A DNA stretch of 8,303 nucleotides from Bacteroidia bacterium (lineage in GTDB: Bacteria; Bacteroidota; Bacteroidia; Flavobacteriales; NORP286), in NCBI GenBank assembly GCA_016763665.1, contig JAESTI010000014.1, positions 1 through 8,303 of the forward strand, given 5' to 3'. Below the pieces are notes generated by a model. That model was not told the origin of the DNA and ran no database searches. It worked only from the letters and a program-made list of their open reading frames with translations. Made by a program: the position numbers and the translations under genes. This document shows, in pieces, positions 1 to 6,610 of this stretch (positions are counted from its first letter, which is position 1; every line of letters begins with the position of its first letter).

Positions 1-29
1 AAAAGAAAAATGTATTTTTTAGTAACATA

Positions 30-57
30 CCCCTACACCCCTTTCAAAAGGGGAGTT
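30..57. repeat. C/G-block hairpin, probable dispersed intergenic repeat
   Basis: Two CCCC blocks (30-33 and 38-41) are separated by TACA. The second block starts a perfect 7-bp inverted repeat, CCCCTTT (38-44) and AAAGGGG (47-53), with a two-base loop. In this AT-rich intergenic sequence the G/C blocks stand out strongly. I have the impression that similar hairpins recur between genes in Bacteroidota genomes, which would make it a REP-like element, but copy number cannot be judged from one window. It is not a convincing intrinsic terminator: no U-tract follows the hairpin directly on either strand, although a T-rich stretch (64-82) lies a little downstream on the plus strand. Confidence 0.45.
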
Positions 58-117
58 ATGGAATTTTTCTTTTCTCTTTTTTACGTTATATCTATATTTA
101 TAGACAAACTCTAGTAA

Positions 118-1239
118 ATGGATAAACAAATAATTGACATAAGTAAGTTTAAACAAAGTAATGATTTTTATGATTCATTTACGTTGATTACAACAGTTAA
201 GAGTTTTGATCTGCAGGAAATTCGCAAAAGATATGTTGCATCCCGAAAGACCAACAAATCAGGGAAAGTTGGAAGCGTAGAAAGGCGAGAAGTAGGCGTA
301 GGTGGCATTGTTAAGGTAAAAATAGATCAAGGTAAAGTTGTTAGTAATGATATTCTGGTAAAGCTTAAGGAACCCAGAGGAATTGGAATTTGCAATGACT
401 ATCTTGGAATTGCCGCAGAGAATACTGTTTATCTAATCAGTGATAATGCTGTAAAAGAGATAAATAGTCCATGGTTCAGCTATATTCACACCCTCGACTT
501 TTCTCCTCATGAATCAAATAAGATATTGATCTCATCATCAGGATTAGATTGTATTTTTGAATATGACACAGAAACTCTTACTGAAACCTTTAGCTGGTTC
601 GCCTGGGAAAATGGGTTCAATGAGGCAACAGATCCGAAAACGGAGGAAAAGATAATTCTAACCAAAGATGCTCAAACTGCCGAAGATTTGAAAAATTCGA
701 ATCAAAATGTAATGCTAATTGAAAATCCAATTGAACAAGTCTTACCTACAGCTATGAGAGCTGCTTTTATCAATTCTGTAGTGTATGATGCAGATAGCCC
801 TGCAAATATCTTGGGTACTTTTTTTCACAAAGGAGCCGTATACAAGATCAATATGAATGATAAACAAGTCAGTTCTGCACTTGAAGGATTGAAAAGTCCT
901 CATGGCGGATTTAAATTAAATAATGAAATAATGGCCACTAGTACTGCCACAGGAGAAGTAGTCATCGGCAACATTGATAATCAAAAGCGCTATATTTTTG
1001 AAAATCTACCGGGGAAACCTGATTATTTAGACAGCTTGGAATGGCTTCAAAATTCAAAATTAATTGGGGATAATATTATTACTATTGACTCCAACCGTAC
1101 TTCGTTTGTGATCTTCAATCCAAAAACGGAATTGTATTCAATGATTCCTTACGATAATAATTGGGCTATTCAGGATATGATCGTTGGAGAAATTTCAGAA
1201 AGTCAGGAAAACAATGTTCGGTCTTTGTCAAGTGAATAA
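118..1239 (+). CDS. Uncharacterised protein, probable cytoplasmic beta-propeller
   Basis: The product is 373 residues with no signal peptide or membrane segment, so it is probably cytoplasmic. I do not recognise a specific family. It is rich in short beta-strand patterns with recurring turn motifs, as in YncE/SMP-30-like propellers: ISSSGLDCIFEYD follows HTLD at residues 124-127, then GAVYKINMND, SPHGGF around 260-265, and NIITIDSNRTSFVIFNP near the end. Two conserved-looking histidines, H124 and H262, each sit at the start of a blade, as in propellers that hold a ligand or active site in the central channel. The start is well fixed, because an in-frame TAA lies directly before the ATG (115-117). 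A sequence resembling a -7 box, TATATTTA (93-100), lies upstream but lacks the final G. The gene converges on the reverse-strand operon with three bases between stop codons. Resemblance to arylsulfotransferase-like or TIGR03032-like (DUF4915) propellers is possible but only an impression. Confidence 0.8.
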   Translation: MDKQIIDISKFKQSNDFYDSFTLITTVKSFDLQEIRKRYVASRKTNKSGKVGSVERREVGVGGIVKVKIDQGKVVSNDILVKLKEPRGIGICNDYLGIAAENTVYLISDNAVKEINSPWFSYIHTLDFSPHESNKILISSSGLDCIFEYDTETLTETFSWFAWENGFNEATDPKTEEKIILTKDAQTAEDLKNSNQNVMLIENPIEQVLPTAMRAAFINSVVYDADSPANILGTFFHKGAVYKINMNDKQVSSALEGLKSPHGGFKLNNEIMATSTATGEVVIGNIDNQKRYIFENLPGKPDYLDSLEWLQNSKLIGDNIITIDSNRTSFVIFNPKTELYSMIPYDNNWAIQDMIVGEISESQENNVRSLSSE

Positions 1240-1242
1240 GCC

Positions 1243-1503
1243 CTACTTACGAGCTTTCATCCCATCCTTATATGCTTGTTTTAGCTCTGGCATATTCTCT
1301 TTAGTAGCCTCTTTGGCTATTTCTTTATAAGAACTGGCAGCATCTTTCAAACATTTAGCTTTCGCTTTTATGTTGGCTGCATTCGCTATACACTCACAAT
1401 AAGTAGAAGTAACTCCTTCAACCTTATCAGCTGGACTGTTGCTGCATGAGCTTAAAATCAGCAAAAATATCGTTGTTGTTAATATTTTAGTTCTATTCAT
1501 CAT
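1243..1503 (-). CDS. Small cysteine-containing lipoprotein, function unknown
   Basis: This 86-residue protein has a short basic N-terminus (NRTK), a hydrophobic stretch (ILTTTIFLLIL) and the lipobox LSSC. Cys20 would therefore be lipidated by signal peptidase II processing and the mature protein anchored to a membrane. The residues after Cys20 (SNSPADK) do not resemble the acidic surface-export signal described for Bacteroidota lipoproteins, so a periplasm-facing location is more likely; this is inference. The mature part has three further cysteines (C36, C38, C51) and a Lys/Ala/Glu-rich helical tail, in the pattern YCEC followed 13 residues later by KCLKD. Two consecutive ATGs (1501-1503 and 1498-1500) could each start it; the longer form is given. 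It is the last gene of the reverse-strand set, 47 bases after the deacetylase, and may be an independent cargo gene. No function can be assigned. Confidence 0.8.
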   Translation of the reverse strand: MMNRTKILTTTIFLLILSSCSNSPADKVEGVTSTYCECIANAANIKAKAKCLKDAASSYKEIAKEATKENMPELKQAYKDGMKARK

Positions 1504-1504
1504 C

Positions 1505-1546
1505 CTTAATCGTTATTTGTTAATCGTTAATTGTTATTGGGTAATT
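1505..1546 (-). repeat. Six degenerate 7-base repeats in the leader of the lipoprotein gene
   Basis: Read on the reverse strand, this leader divides into six consecutive heptamers: AATTACC, CAATAAC, AATTAAC, GATTAAC, AAATAAC and GATTAAG, then one G and the ATG. The consensus is close to NATTAAC. The array nearly fills the 47-base gap between the deacetylase stop and the lipoprotein start. It may set an unstructured A/T-rich ribosome entry region, or be a tandem-duplication relic. A second heptamer array precedes the neighbouring gene (2184-2218). Confidence 0.6.
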
Positions 1547-1550
1547 GTAA

Positions 1551-2183
1551 TTAGATGATCCATCGAATATTTTCAAAAGCTTCAGCGTAATTAACCCCAA
1601 TTTGAGTACCTCTCACTTTTGCCAATCCTTTTGTAAAGTCAACATTTTTATAATTTCGAAAATCCTGTGATTCATATTCTCCTAAAGCCTTGACCTTTGC
1701 TTCCAAATGAGCATCTTCCAAAACACAATGCAAGTTACTAGTAAATGTAAAGCTATTCCAAGGCATCTCATAACCGGCAATTCGTGTATTCTTAAATGCT
1801 CTTACGCCTTCACAATGTATTATTTGATGGTCCTGATGAACATCTTGCGAATTAGGAAGAAAAACCAAGTCAGGATTTATTTTCTTTTTTAAAGAAATTA
1901 AGTTTTCAAGAATTAGTTGCCGGTTTACAGGAAATTCTCTTACAGGATAATCATACGTGATCAATCTCTCCTCAGGTATTCCTAAATGGACAATTGATCG
2001 CTTAAGTTCTTCATATAATGTATTCTCTTCAAATTCACTAGGAAGAGACTTGTTACATGGTGAAAACACAACATACCAAACTTCACTTCCCGATTCAGTC
2101 AATTTTTTAATCGTGCCACCACAACCAAACTCAACATCATCAGGGTGAGGTGCAAGCGCTATTACTTTTTTTAATCCTTTCAT
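1551..2183 (-). CDS. PIG-L/LmbE-family zinc-dependent N-deacetylase
   Basis: The product is 210 residues, a typical length for the family. The N-terminal signature APHPDDVEFGCGGT spans residues 11-24, where H13 and D16 are expected Zn ligands and D15 the catalytic base. The second signature, DVHQDH (114-119), supplies the remaining metal-site histidine. Family members remove acetyl groups from N-acetylglucosamine-type sugars, including glycolipid, mycothiol and bacillithiol precursors and antibiotic or polysaccharide sugars. The protein has no signal peptide, so it would act in the cytoplasm on nucleotide-linked or lipid-linked sugar. Beside a sulfotransferase and an AsnB-like amidotransferase, a role in tailoring a glycan is more likely than bacillithiol synthesis (BshB), but BshB cannot be strictly excluded. 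The ATG at 2183 places the HPDD motif at the usual distance from the N-terminus. The leader directly upstream is a heptamer repeat array. Confidence 0.9.
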   Translation of the reverse strand: MKGLKKVIALAPHPDDVEFGCGGTIKKLTESGSEVWYVVFSPCNKSLPSEFEENTLYEELKRSIVHLGIPEERLITYDYPVREFPVNRQLILENLISLKKKINPDLVFLPNSQDVHQDHQIIHCEGVRAFKNTRIAGYEMPWNSFTFTSNLHCVLEDAHLEAKVKALGEYESQDFRNYKNVDFTKGLAKVRGTQIGVNYAEAFENIRWII

Positions 2184-2218
2184 GTTAGATAGTGGATATT
2201 GAATGTTAGATATTAAAT
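2184..2218 (-). repeat. Five degenerate 7-base repeats abutting the deacetylase start codon
   Basis: On the reverse strand the 35 bases before the ATG read ATTTAAT, ATCTAAC, ATTCAAT, ATCCACT, ATCTAAC. This can be read as a 14-base unit repeated two and a half times, or as five heptamers. The last heptamer touches the start codon, so the repeat occupies the whole ribosome-binding region and no purine-rich Shine-Dalgarno site is present. The unit differs from that at 1505-1546 but shares its length and the frequent TAAC ending. The rest of the gap (2219-2272) is plain AT-rich sequence with only imperfect -7-like matches, such as GATATTTG on the reverse strand. Confidence 0.6.
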
Positions 2219-2272
2219 ACTAATTTTCAATACATATTATAAACCTATCATCAAATATCAAAAACAAATATT

Positions 2273-3145
2273 CTAATTTTCTGTATCATAGCCAACTTTA
2301 TTCATAATTGGACCAAATTTATCATAAAGTAAACTTAAACTTTCTTCATCAAAATGTTCCTTCCATTCATCAGCACTACCCTTTCTTATAAAAGGAATTG
2401 AAGTATCAATTTTCATTTTTTCATGAAGTTCTTTTCTTTGATTGGAAAAATTCTTCATATTTTCCATTGAACTATATTCAATCGCTTTTTCTATTTGATC
2501 ATCATCATTGCTAAGATCAAAAAAATTTGCAATTTTTTTCAATTCTATATTAGTATTAGCTCTGAGGTCCTCATACTTTATAATTAAAAATCTATTATCG
2601 TCATGGCCGATGCCTCCTATCCAACTACCAACATGCTCTTCCCAAGAACCAAAATTGGAATACATACCCTGACTGTAATTCCCCTGAATAAAATCTTTCA
2701 AATAATCTTTGAATATTATGTTCTCAGGGATTCTTCTATCTCTTTTTAATAAATAATAATAGGAAACTGCAACGCTTCGGGGATCACGCACAAGATATAC
2801 GACTTTCTTATACCGAGGATCAAAAACATCATGGCTTTTAAGTATTCTGGGAGAATTAATTGAATCTATTCTGTTTGACAATTTAAAATCTTCAATAGAA
2901 GCCACATTTTGCCAATAAGAGTTAAAAGTCAAAGGCTTATCGTCTTTGTTTATCAAGTTCGCAACAAGAAAACGAGTCCAGGTATTTCCACTTCTGGGAT
3001 AGGAAACTATCATCTTATCATCAGCCCTTATTTCATGTAATCGAGATTTTACAGGATAAATTTTCAAGCCTGTAAATCGATATAATACCTGATTTACTCT
3101 TTCAAAGAGCAGAACTTTCTTTTTTAAACTATCAGTTAAATACAT
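2273..3145 (-). CDS. PAPS-dependent sulfotransferase (SULT/Sulfotransfer_1 type)
   Basis: This 290-residue protein would transfer sulfate from PAPS to a hydroxyl or amino group of an acceptor. The PAPS-binding 5'-phosphosulfate loop is YPRSGNTW (residues 49-56). H105 in LKSHDVF is at the position of the catalytic histidine. VRDPRSVAVSYY (119-130) is the 3'-phosphate-binding segment with R120 and S128. IKYEDLR is the usual buried core strand, and RKGSADEWK (254-262) corresponds to the C-terminal RKGxxGDW loop, with D-E in place of the usual G-D. There is no signal peptide or membrane anchor, so it acts in the cytoplasm. It begins three bases after the stop of the amidotransferase-deacetylase fusion (TAG GGT ATG), which implies cotranscription and probably translational coupling. 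The acceptor cannot be read from sequence; a surface glycan or its lipid-linked precursor is the inference from neighbours. Confidence 0.92.
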   Translation of the reverse strand: MYLTDSLKKKVLLFERVNQVLYRFTGLKIYPVKSRLHEIRADDKMIVSYPRSGNTWTRFLVANLINKDDKPLTFNSYWQNVASIEDFKLSNRIDSINSPRILKSHDVFDPRYKKVVYLVRDPRSVAVSYYYLLKRDRRIPENIIFKDYLKDFIQGNYSQGMYSNFGSWEEHVGSWIGGIGHDDNRFLIIKYEDLRANTNIELKKIANFFDLSNDDDQIEKAIEYSSMENMKNFSNQRKELHEKMKIDTSIPFIRKGSADEWKEHFDEESLSLLYDKFGPIMNKVGYDTEN

Positions 3146-3148
3146 ACC

Positions 3149-6100
3149 CTAGCAATAATCTTCAATCAACTGCTTATCGCAAACATTTTCGAAATGATTA
3201 TCTCTCATATATTCAAGAATCCTCTTATAAACGTCTTTATATCCCTTAAACTTATAATCACTGAAGAATTTATTGTGCCATAATATAGAAAACAAGGTGT
3301 TCTCTTTATTTGATTCCAGAAAATACAAGACATTCTTTTCTGCTTTTTCCGAAGAAAGTTTTTGGTAATGCCACAGCGATGCGTCCATCACGTGCAAAGG
3401 TATTGAAACTACATCTAATTGTCTATTTAAATCCATATCAAATGGCTTGAAAGGCATTGAATAATTATTCCGAAATCCGGACATTTCAGCAAAACCCAAA
3501 CTGAAGTCCATTTTAATACCCGCTTCCTCCATTTGCCTTAAAGAGTCAGGCATTTTAATTTTTAAAAAGTGATTTCTATTTAAAGCTGTTGCCCAACCAA
3601 GTTTCTCCAGTTCATTACTATAAGAATCATCGGAAAAGCTCTTGTGCAAACCATTGGTAAAACCTCTTCTTTCAATTTCTTTTATTAAACTCTGAATTCG
3701 GTTGCTTTTTATATCGTAATCTGCATTATGAACATTGCCATAAACTTTACCTTGATTCACCAACCAAAAAAATGTTGATTTCACTCCAAATTGATCTTCA
3801 ATATCCATGATCCTATCAAGATTGAACCAATTTGATCTTCCAATAATTTCGTTGTACAACAATTTTAATAGAGTATCTACTCGTAACTTTTTAAGTGCAT
3901 AAAAGCCATCCTGAAACAATGAACCATAAAAAGTATCATTGTCATGGGAAACAAAAAATTTATTCCGATTGTGAGGTCTTTTAAAATTCGAATTTATTTG
4001 AGGTAATTGTTCATGTAATTTATTGAAATACTGTCCAACTAAATTTTCATTAATACAATTAAATTTATGTTGATAGCTTTCTTTATAACTAAAGCGTCCA
4101 TGTTGATCTGTTTTCCCCACGCCATATTCTTGTAAACAATTGAGCATATAGAAACTTGTTGAGAGATAATCAGGTTTATTCTCCGTATTGTAGATCAATG
4201 GTTCCTTTTCAAAGAGATTTGCAAAAGAGAATGATTTCGAATCTAAACTGGCAATAAACTTCTCAGAAATCTGAATATCCGCACTTTCATTATTACTTAT
4301 CGTTATATCCGGATCATTTTCAACGTAATTTGATCCAAAACCAATGTGTTGGGAAAAAGTATTCCATGCATGTTCAATTTTGGGTTTATGCTCATTGTTA
4401 ATATCAATCTTCACTCTAGGATTTTGTTGCTTCACTGAAATATTGATACCATTATTATTTGAATTTTGTAGTTCATCCAAATTCTCAAAAGCTTTACCAT
4501 CAATAAACTTTTGCATCCAAAGTTCCAGCATTACTAATTGCCAAAGCTTTTTTTGTTTTTTATATCTGAACCGTTTATATAGCAGGTCTATTTTTTGATC
4601 ATTGAAGATCTCTCGCTTTTTTAAACTCTCTATGGAATTTTTCGTCAATTCAGACAGCTCATTATTTATCCAATGTGATACTGGAACTGTAAACCCTTTC
4701 TTTTTCATCCCAAAGCAACTGGGAGCAATGTACTTTTCAGCAACCTTTCTTAAGACATATTTTTGAATGCCATTTTGCATTTTATACTTTGATGGAATTC
4801 GGAAAGCAGCTTCCACTAAGTTATGATCCACAAGCGGCACCCTACCCTCAATGGAATGTCTCATAGTAAACTGATCGATCCTGTATAACAAGTGACTTGT
4901 CAAGTACAATTTGAGATCATAATAATTCAATGCCTCTATATCATCTGTAAATTGCAGATCAGCCTGGTTATATAGCTTGTTCATTATCGAAGTTGAGTCT
5001 ATATCAAACTCAGGATTGAAAAACTGTTTCTTTTCAAACTCCATCATCATGGAATAATATTCGCTGAAATACTTGTCGGGCGTATCCGACCTTCCCATAC
5101 CCTTTACCAAGTCTACATTAGGACCTAAGCCATTGGGTATCATTTTTAATAACGGGCTAAAAACCCTAGCCTGCTTCCAATATTTAGTAAATTTATAAAG
5201 TGGATAACCTGCAAATAACTCATCTCCTCCTGCACCATTTAATATCACTTTAATGTTATTCTCCTTCACAAATTCGGTAAGAATATAATCCGGTGATAGA
5301 GAATAAAATGGTTCCTCGAATCCAAGCACCATTTCATCAATATTATTATAAATATCACTTGATTTAACAGTCCTGATAATATGTTCCATATTATGCATGG
5401 CAGCAGTCTCTTTCGCCTGTGGAAGTTCATCTACTGACTCAATATCTTCAAAACCTAAAGTAAAAGCCTTAATACCAGTATGCAGCTTACTAGCTATGGC
5501 AGATATCGTTGTAGAATCAAATCCGCCACTCATGAACGTACCAACCTCTACATCTGCAATTAACCTGTACTTAATTGATCTTGTCATCTCACTTTCCAGC
5601 AAATCAACAGCATCAGATTCGCTCATAGTTAAATCTTGAGTACCAATTGGAATGTCCCAATATTTTTGTTTTGTGAACTGCCCATCATTCAGGTTAATTC
5701 GCATATGATGACCTGCTTCTAAGGCAACGACATCTTTGAAAGTAGTTAGCGGCTGTGGGCAGGCCGGAAAGCTGAGATTGTGCCAAAGTCCCTCCCAGTT
5801 CACATCAGGATTATATAATCCTGATGCAATTATTGTTTTAATATCTGAAGCAAAAATGAAATGATTGTTTTTAATTGTATAGAAAAATGGTTTAATTCCC
5901 ATTCTATCCCGAGCAATAAAAATTTGTTTTTTTTCTTTATCCAAAATTGCAAATGCGAACATCCCATTGAACTTTTCTAAACACTTGTCACCCCACTGCA
6001 AATATGATTTGAGCAACACTTCAGTATCAGATCCACTTACAAGGTGATGTCCAAGCCCTTCAAGTTCCTTGGCTATCTCTTTGTAATTATAAATTTCTCC

Positions 6101-6433
6101 ATTGAATATCATCCAATAGTTCCCATCAGATGAACCCATTGGTTGATGACCCGAAGCAGATAAGTCAACAATGCTTAAACGTCTGTGTCCAAATGCAACC
6201 TGAGAAGGAAACTCGGAAGCTTCATTAATATGCCCATTGTTTTGAGCCAAAGCACTTTTATCAGGAGTATCATCACCAAAATAGTGGTTAATTGTATCTT
6301 CATCAAGGTCTGCCAGTAGAAAGCCCTCATCATCCGGCCCTCTATTCCTCATTTGGAAAGCCATCCTTTCAATAGGCCGGCCTAAGTACGATTTACCTCC
6401 GCCTAAGTTAATTATGCCCGCAATGCCACACAT
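3149..6433 (-). CDS. asnB: AsnB-like glutamine amidotransferase fused to a polysaccharide-deacetylase-like (DUF7033-type) protein
   Basis: This is one uninterrupted 1094-residue frame with two complete parts. Residues 1-646 are a class II glutamine amidotransferase/asparagine synthetase: Cys2 nucleophile (MCGIAG), RNRGPDDEG (29-37), GHRRLSIVDLS (82-92), FNGEIYNY (110-117) and SDTE (135-138). The synthetase half follows with the ATP-pyrophosphatase loop SGGFDS (302-307), NGAGGDELFAGY (399-410) and EGRVPLVDH (529-537). A GDDTP-containing insert (about 40-78) sets it apart from housekeeping AsnB. After an Asn-rich linker (about 647-675), residues 676-1094 resemble stand-alone Bacteroidota polysaccharide deacetylases: YEY-like region with DQHGRF (776-781), SHDND (829-833), GLH (928-930), NRNHFLKIKMP (952-962), MDFSLGFAE (975-983) and WHN (1052-1054). 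The ordinary AsnB with its Asp substrate is an alternative, but the partner domain and neighbours favour amidation of a uronic-acid carboxyl on a glycan precursor. No Met lies between 640 and 763, which argues against an overlooked second start. Confidence 0.9.
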   Translation of the reverse strand: MCGIAGIINLGGGKSYLGRPIERMAFQMRNRGPDDEGFLLADLDEDTINHYFGDDTPDKSALAQNNGHINEASEFPSQVAFGHRRLSIVDLSASGHQPMGSSDGNYWMIFNGEIYNYKEIAKELEGLGHHLVSGSDTEVLLKSYLQWGDKCLEKFNGMFAFAILDKEKKQIFIARDRMGIKPFFYTIKNNHFIFASDIKTIIASGLYNPDVNWEGLWHNLSFPACPQPLTTFKDVVALEAGHHMRINLNDGQFTKQKYWDIPIGTQDLTMSESDAVDLLESEMTRSIKYRLIADVEVGTFMSGGFDSTTISAIASKLHTGIKAFTLGFEDIESVDELPQAKETAAMHNMEHIIRTVKSSDIYNNIDEMVLGFEEPFYSLSPDYILTEFVKENNIKVILNGAGGDELFAGYPLYKFTKYWKQARVFSPLLKMIPNGLGPNVDLVKGMGRSDTPDKYFSEYYSMMMEFEKKQFFNPEFDIDSTSIMNKLYNQADLQFTDDIEALNYYDLKLYLTSHLLYRIDQFTMRHSIEGRVPLVDHNLVEAAFRIPSKYKMQNGIQKYVLRKVAEKYIAPSCFGMKKKGFTVPVSHWINNELSELTKNSIESLKKREIFNDQKIDLLYKRFRYKKQKKLWQLVMLELWMQKFIDGKAFENLDELQNSNNNGINISVKQQNPRVKIDINNEHKPKIEHAWNTFSQHIGFGSNYVENDPDITISNNESADIQISEKFIASLDSKSFSFANLFEKEPLIYNTENKPDYLSTSFYMLNCLQEYGVGKTDQHGRFSYKESYQHKFNCINENLVGQYFNKLHEQLPQINSNFKRPHNRNKFFVSHDNDTFYGSLFQDGFYALKKLRVDTLLKLLYNEIIGRSNWFNLDRIMDIEDQFGVKSTFFWLVNQGKVYGNVHNADYDIKSNRIQSLIKEIERRGFTNGLHKSFSDDSYSNELEKLGWATALNRNHFLKIKMPDSLRQMEEAGIKMDFSLGFAEMSGFRNNYSMPFKPFDMDLNRQLDVVSIPLHVMDASLWHYQKLSSEKAEKNVLYFLESNKENTLFSILWHNKFFSDYKFKGYKDVYKRILEYMRDNHFENVCDKQLIEDYC

Positions 6434-6529
6434 ACCACTATTGTAAAATTGTAGATTTTATGATTGAAAAACTATCCATCATTAACTATTATAATCTATA
6501 GTTGGTGATTCACGATAAAGATAGGAATC

Positions 6530-6555
6530 TTTGATGCAACAAAGTTAGCATCAAA
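6530..6555. promoter_or_regulatory. Inverted repeat bracketing the reverse -7 box, candidate operator
   Basis: Perfect 8-bp arms TTTGATGC (6530-6537) and GCATCAAA (6548-6555) are separated by ten bases (6538-6547). That spacer contains the full -7-like element of the reverse-strand promoter (6540-6547). Such placement would let a dimeric regulator occlude RNA polymerase. The predicted reverse transcript starts inside or just beyond the left arm, so an RNA hairpin role is less likely than a DNA-binding role. The repeat also lies 28 bases upstream of the forward -7 box (6584-6591) and could affect both directions. The regulator is unknown. Confidence 0.45.
6540..6547 (-). promoter_or_regulatory. 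Bacteroidota-type -7 box for the reverse-strand operon
   Basis: The reverse strand reads TAACTTTG, a full match to the TAnnTTTG -7 consensus of Bacteroidota sigma factor promoters. A TTG at 6566-6568 on the same strand, 18 bases upstream of the box, could be the partial -33 element. Transcription would start near 6530-6535, leaving a leader of about 100 bases before the fusion gene. That leader holds a weak AACTAT/ATAGTT inverted repeat (6484-6503). Confidence 0.5.
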
Positions 6556-6583
6556 AGCAAATCCACAATAAGGATTATTTTTC

Positions 6584-6591
6584 TATTTTTG
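6584..6591 (+). promoter_or_regulatory. Bacteroidota-type -7 box for the methyltransferase gene
   Basis: TATTTTTG matches TAnnTTTG exactly and is followed by CGCC, a context I associate with start sites in this phylum. The ATG is 19 bases further on, which gives a very short leader of roughly a dozen bases. No clear -33 TTTG is visible upstream, so the call rests on the -7 element and its position. Confidence 0.5.
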
Positions 6592-6610
6592 CGCCAATAT
6601 TCAAAATTCC

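Noticed and set aside
93..100. TATATTTA as a promoter -7 box for the propeller gene (and the identical sequence at 7834-7841 for the acyltransferase).
   Set aside because: The final G of TAnnTTTG is missing and no -33 TTTG is present at the right distance; in AT-rich sequence this match is not significant.
10..114. A 34-codon forward frame ending three bases before the propeller gene, with a hydrophobic C-terminal half.
   Set aside because: It runs through the G/C-block hairpin repeat and a T-rich tract, which alone explains the Phe-rich translation; no start signal or recognisable protein pattern supports it.
1707..2148. Two forward frames of about 60 codons (1707-1892 and 1957-2148).
   Set aside because: They lie wholly inside the reverse-strand PIG-L deacetylase, whose active-site motifs are intact; they are antisense shadows.
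4344..5639. Forward frames at 4344-4598 and 5397-5639 inside the fusion gene.
   Set aside because: Antisense to well-conserved AsnB and linker sequence; the translations are Ser/Cys/Phe-rich and resemble no protein.
6484..6503. AACTAT/ATAGTT inverted repeat in the leader of the fusion gene, considered as an operator or attenuator.
   Set aside because: The six-bp A/T-rich arms with an 8-base loop are too weak to stand on their own, and no leader peptide or terminator is visible.
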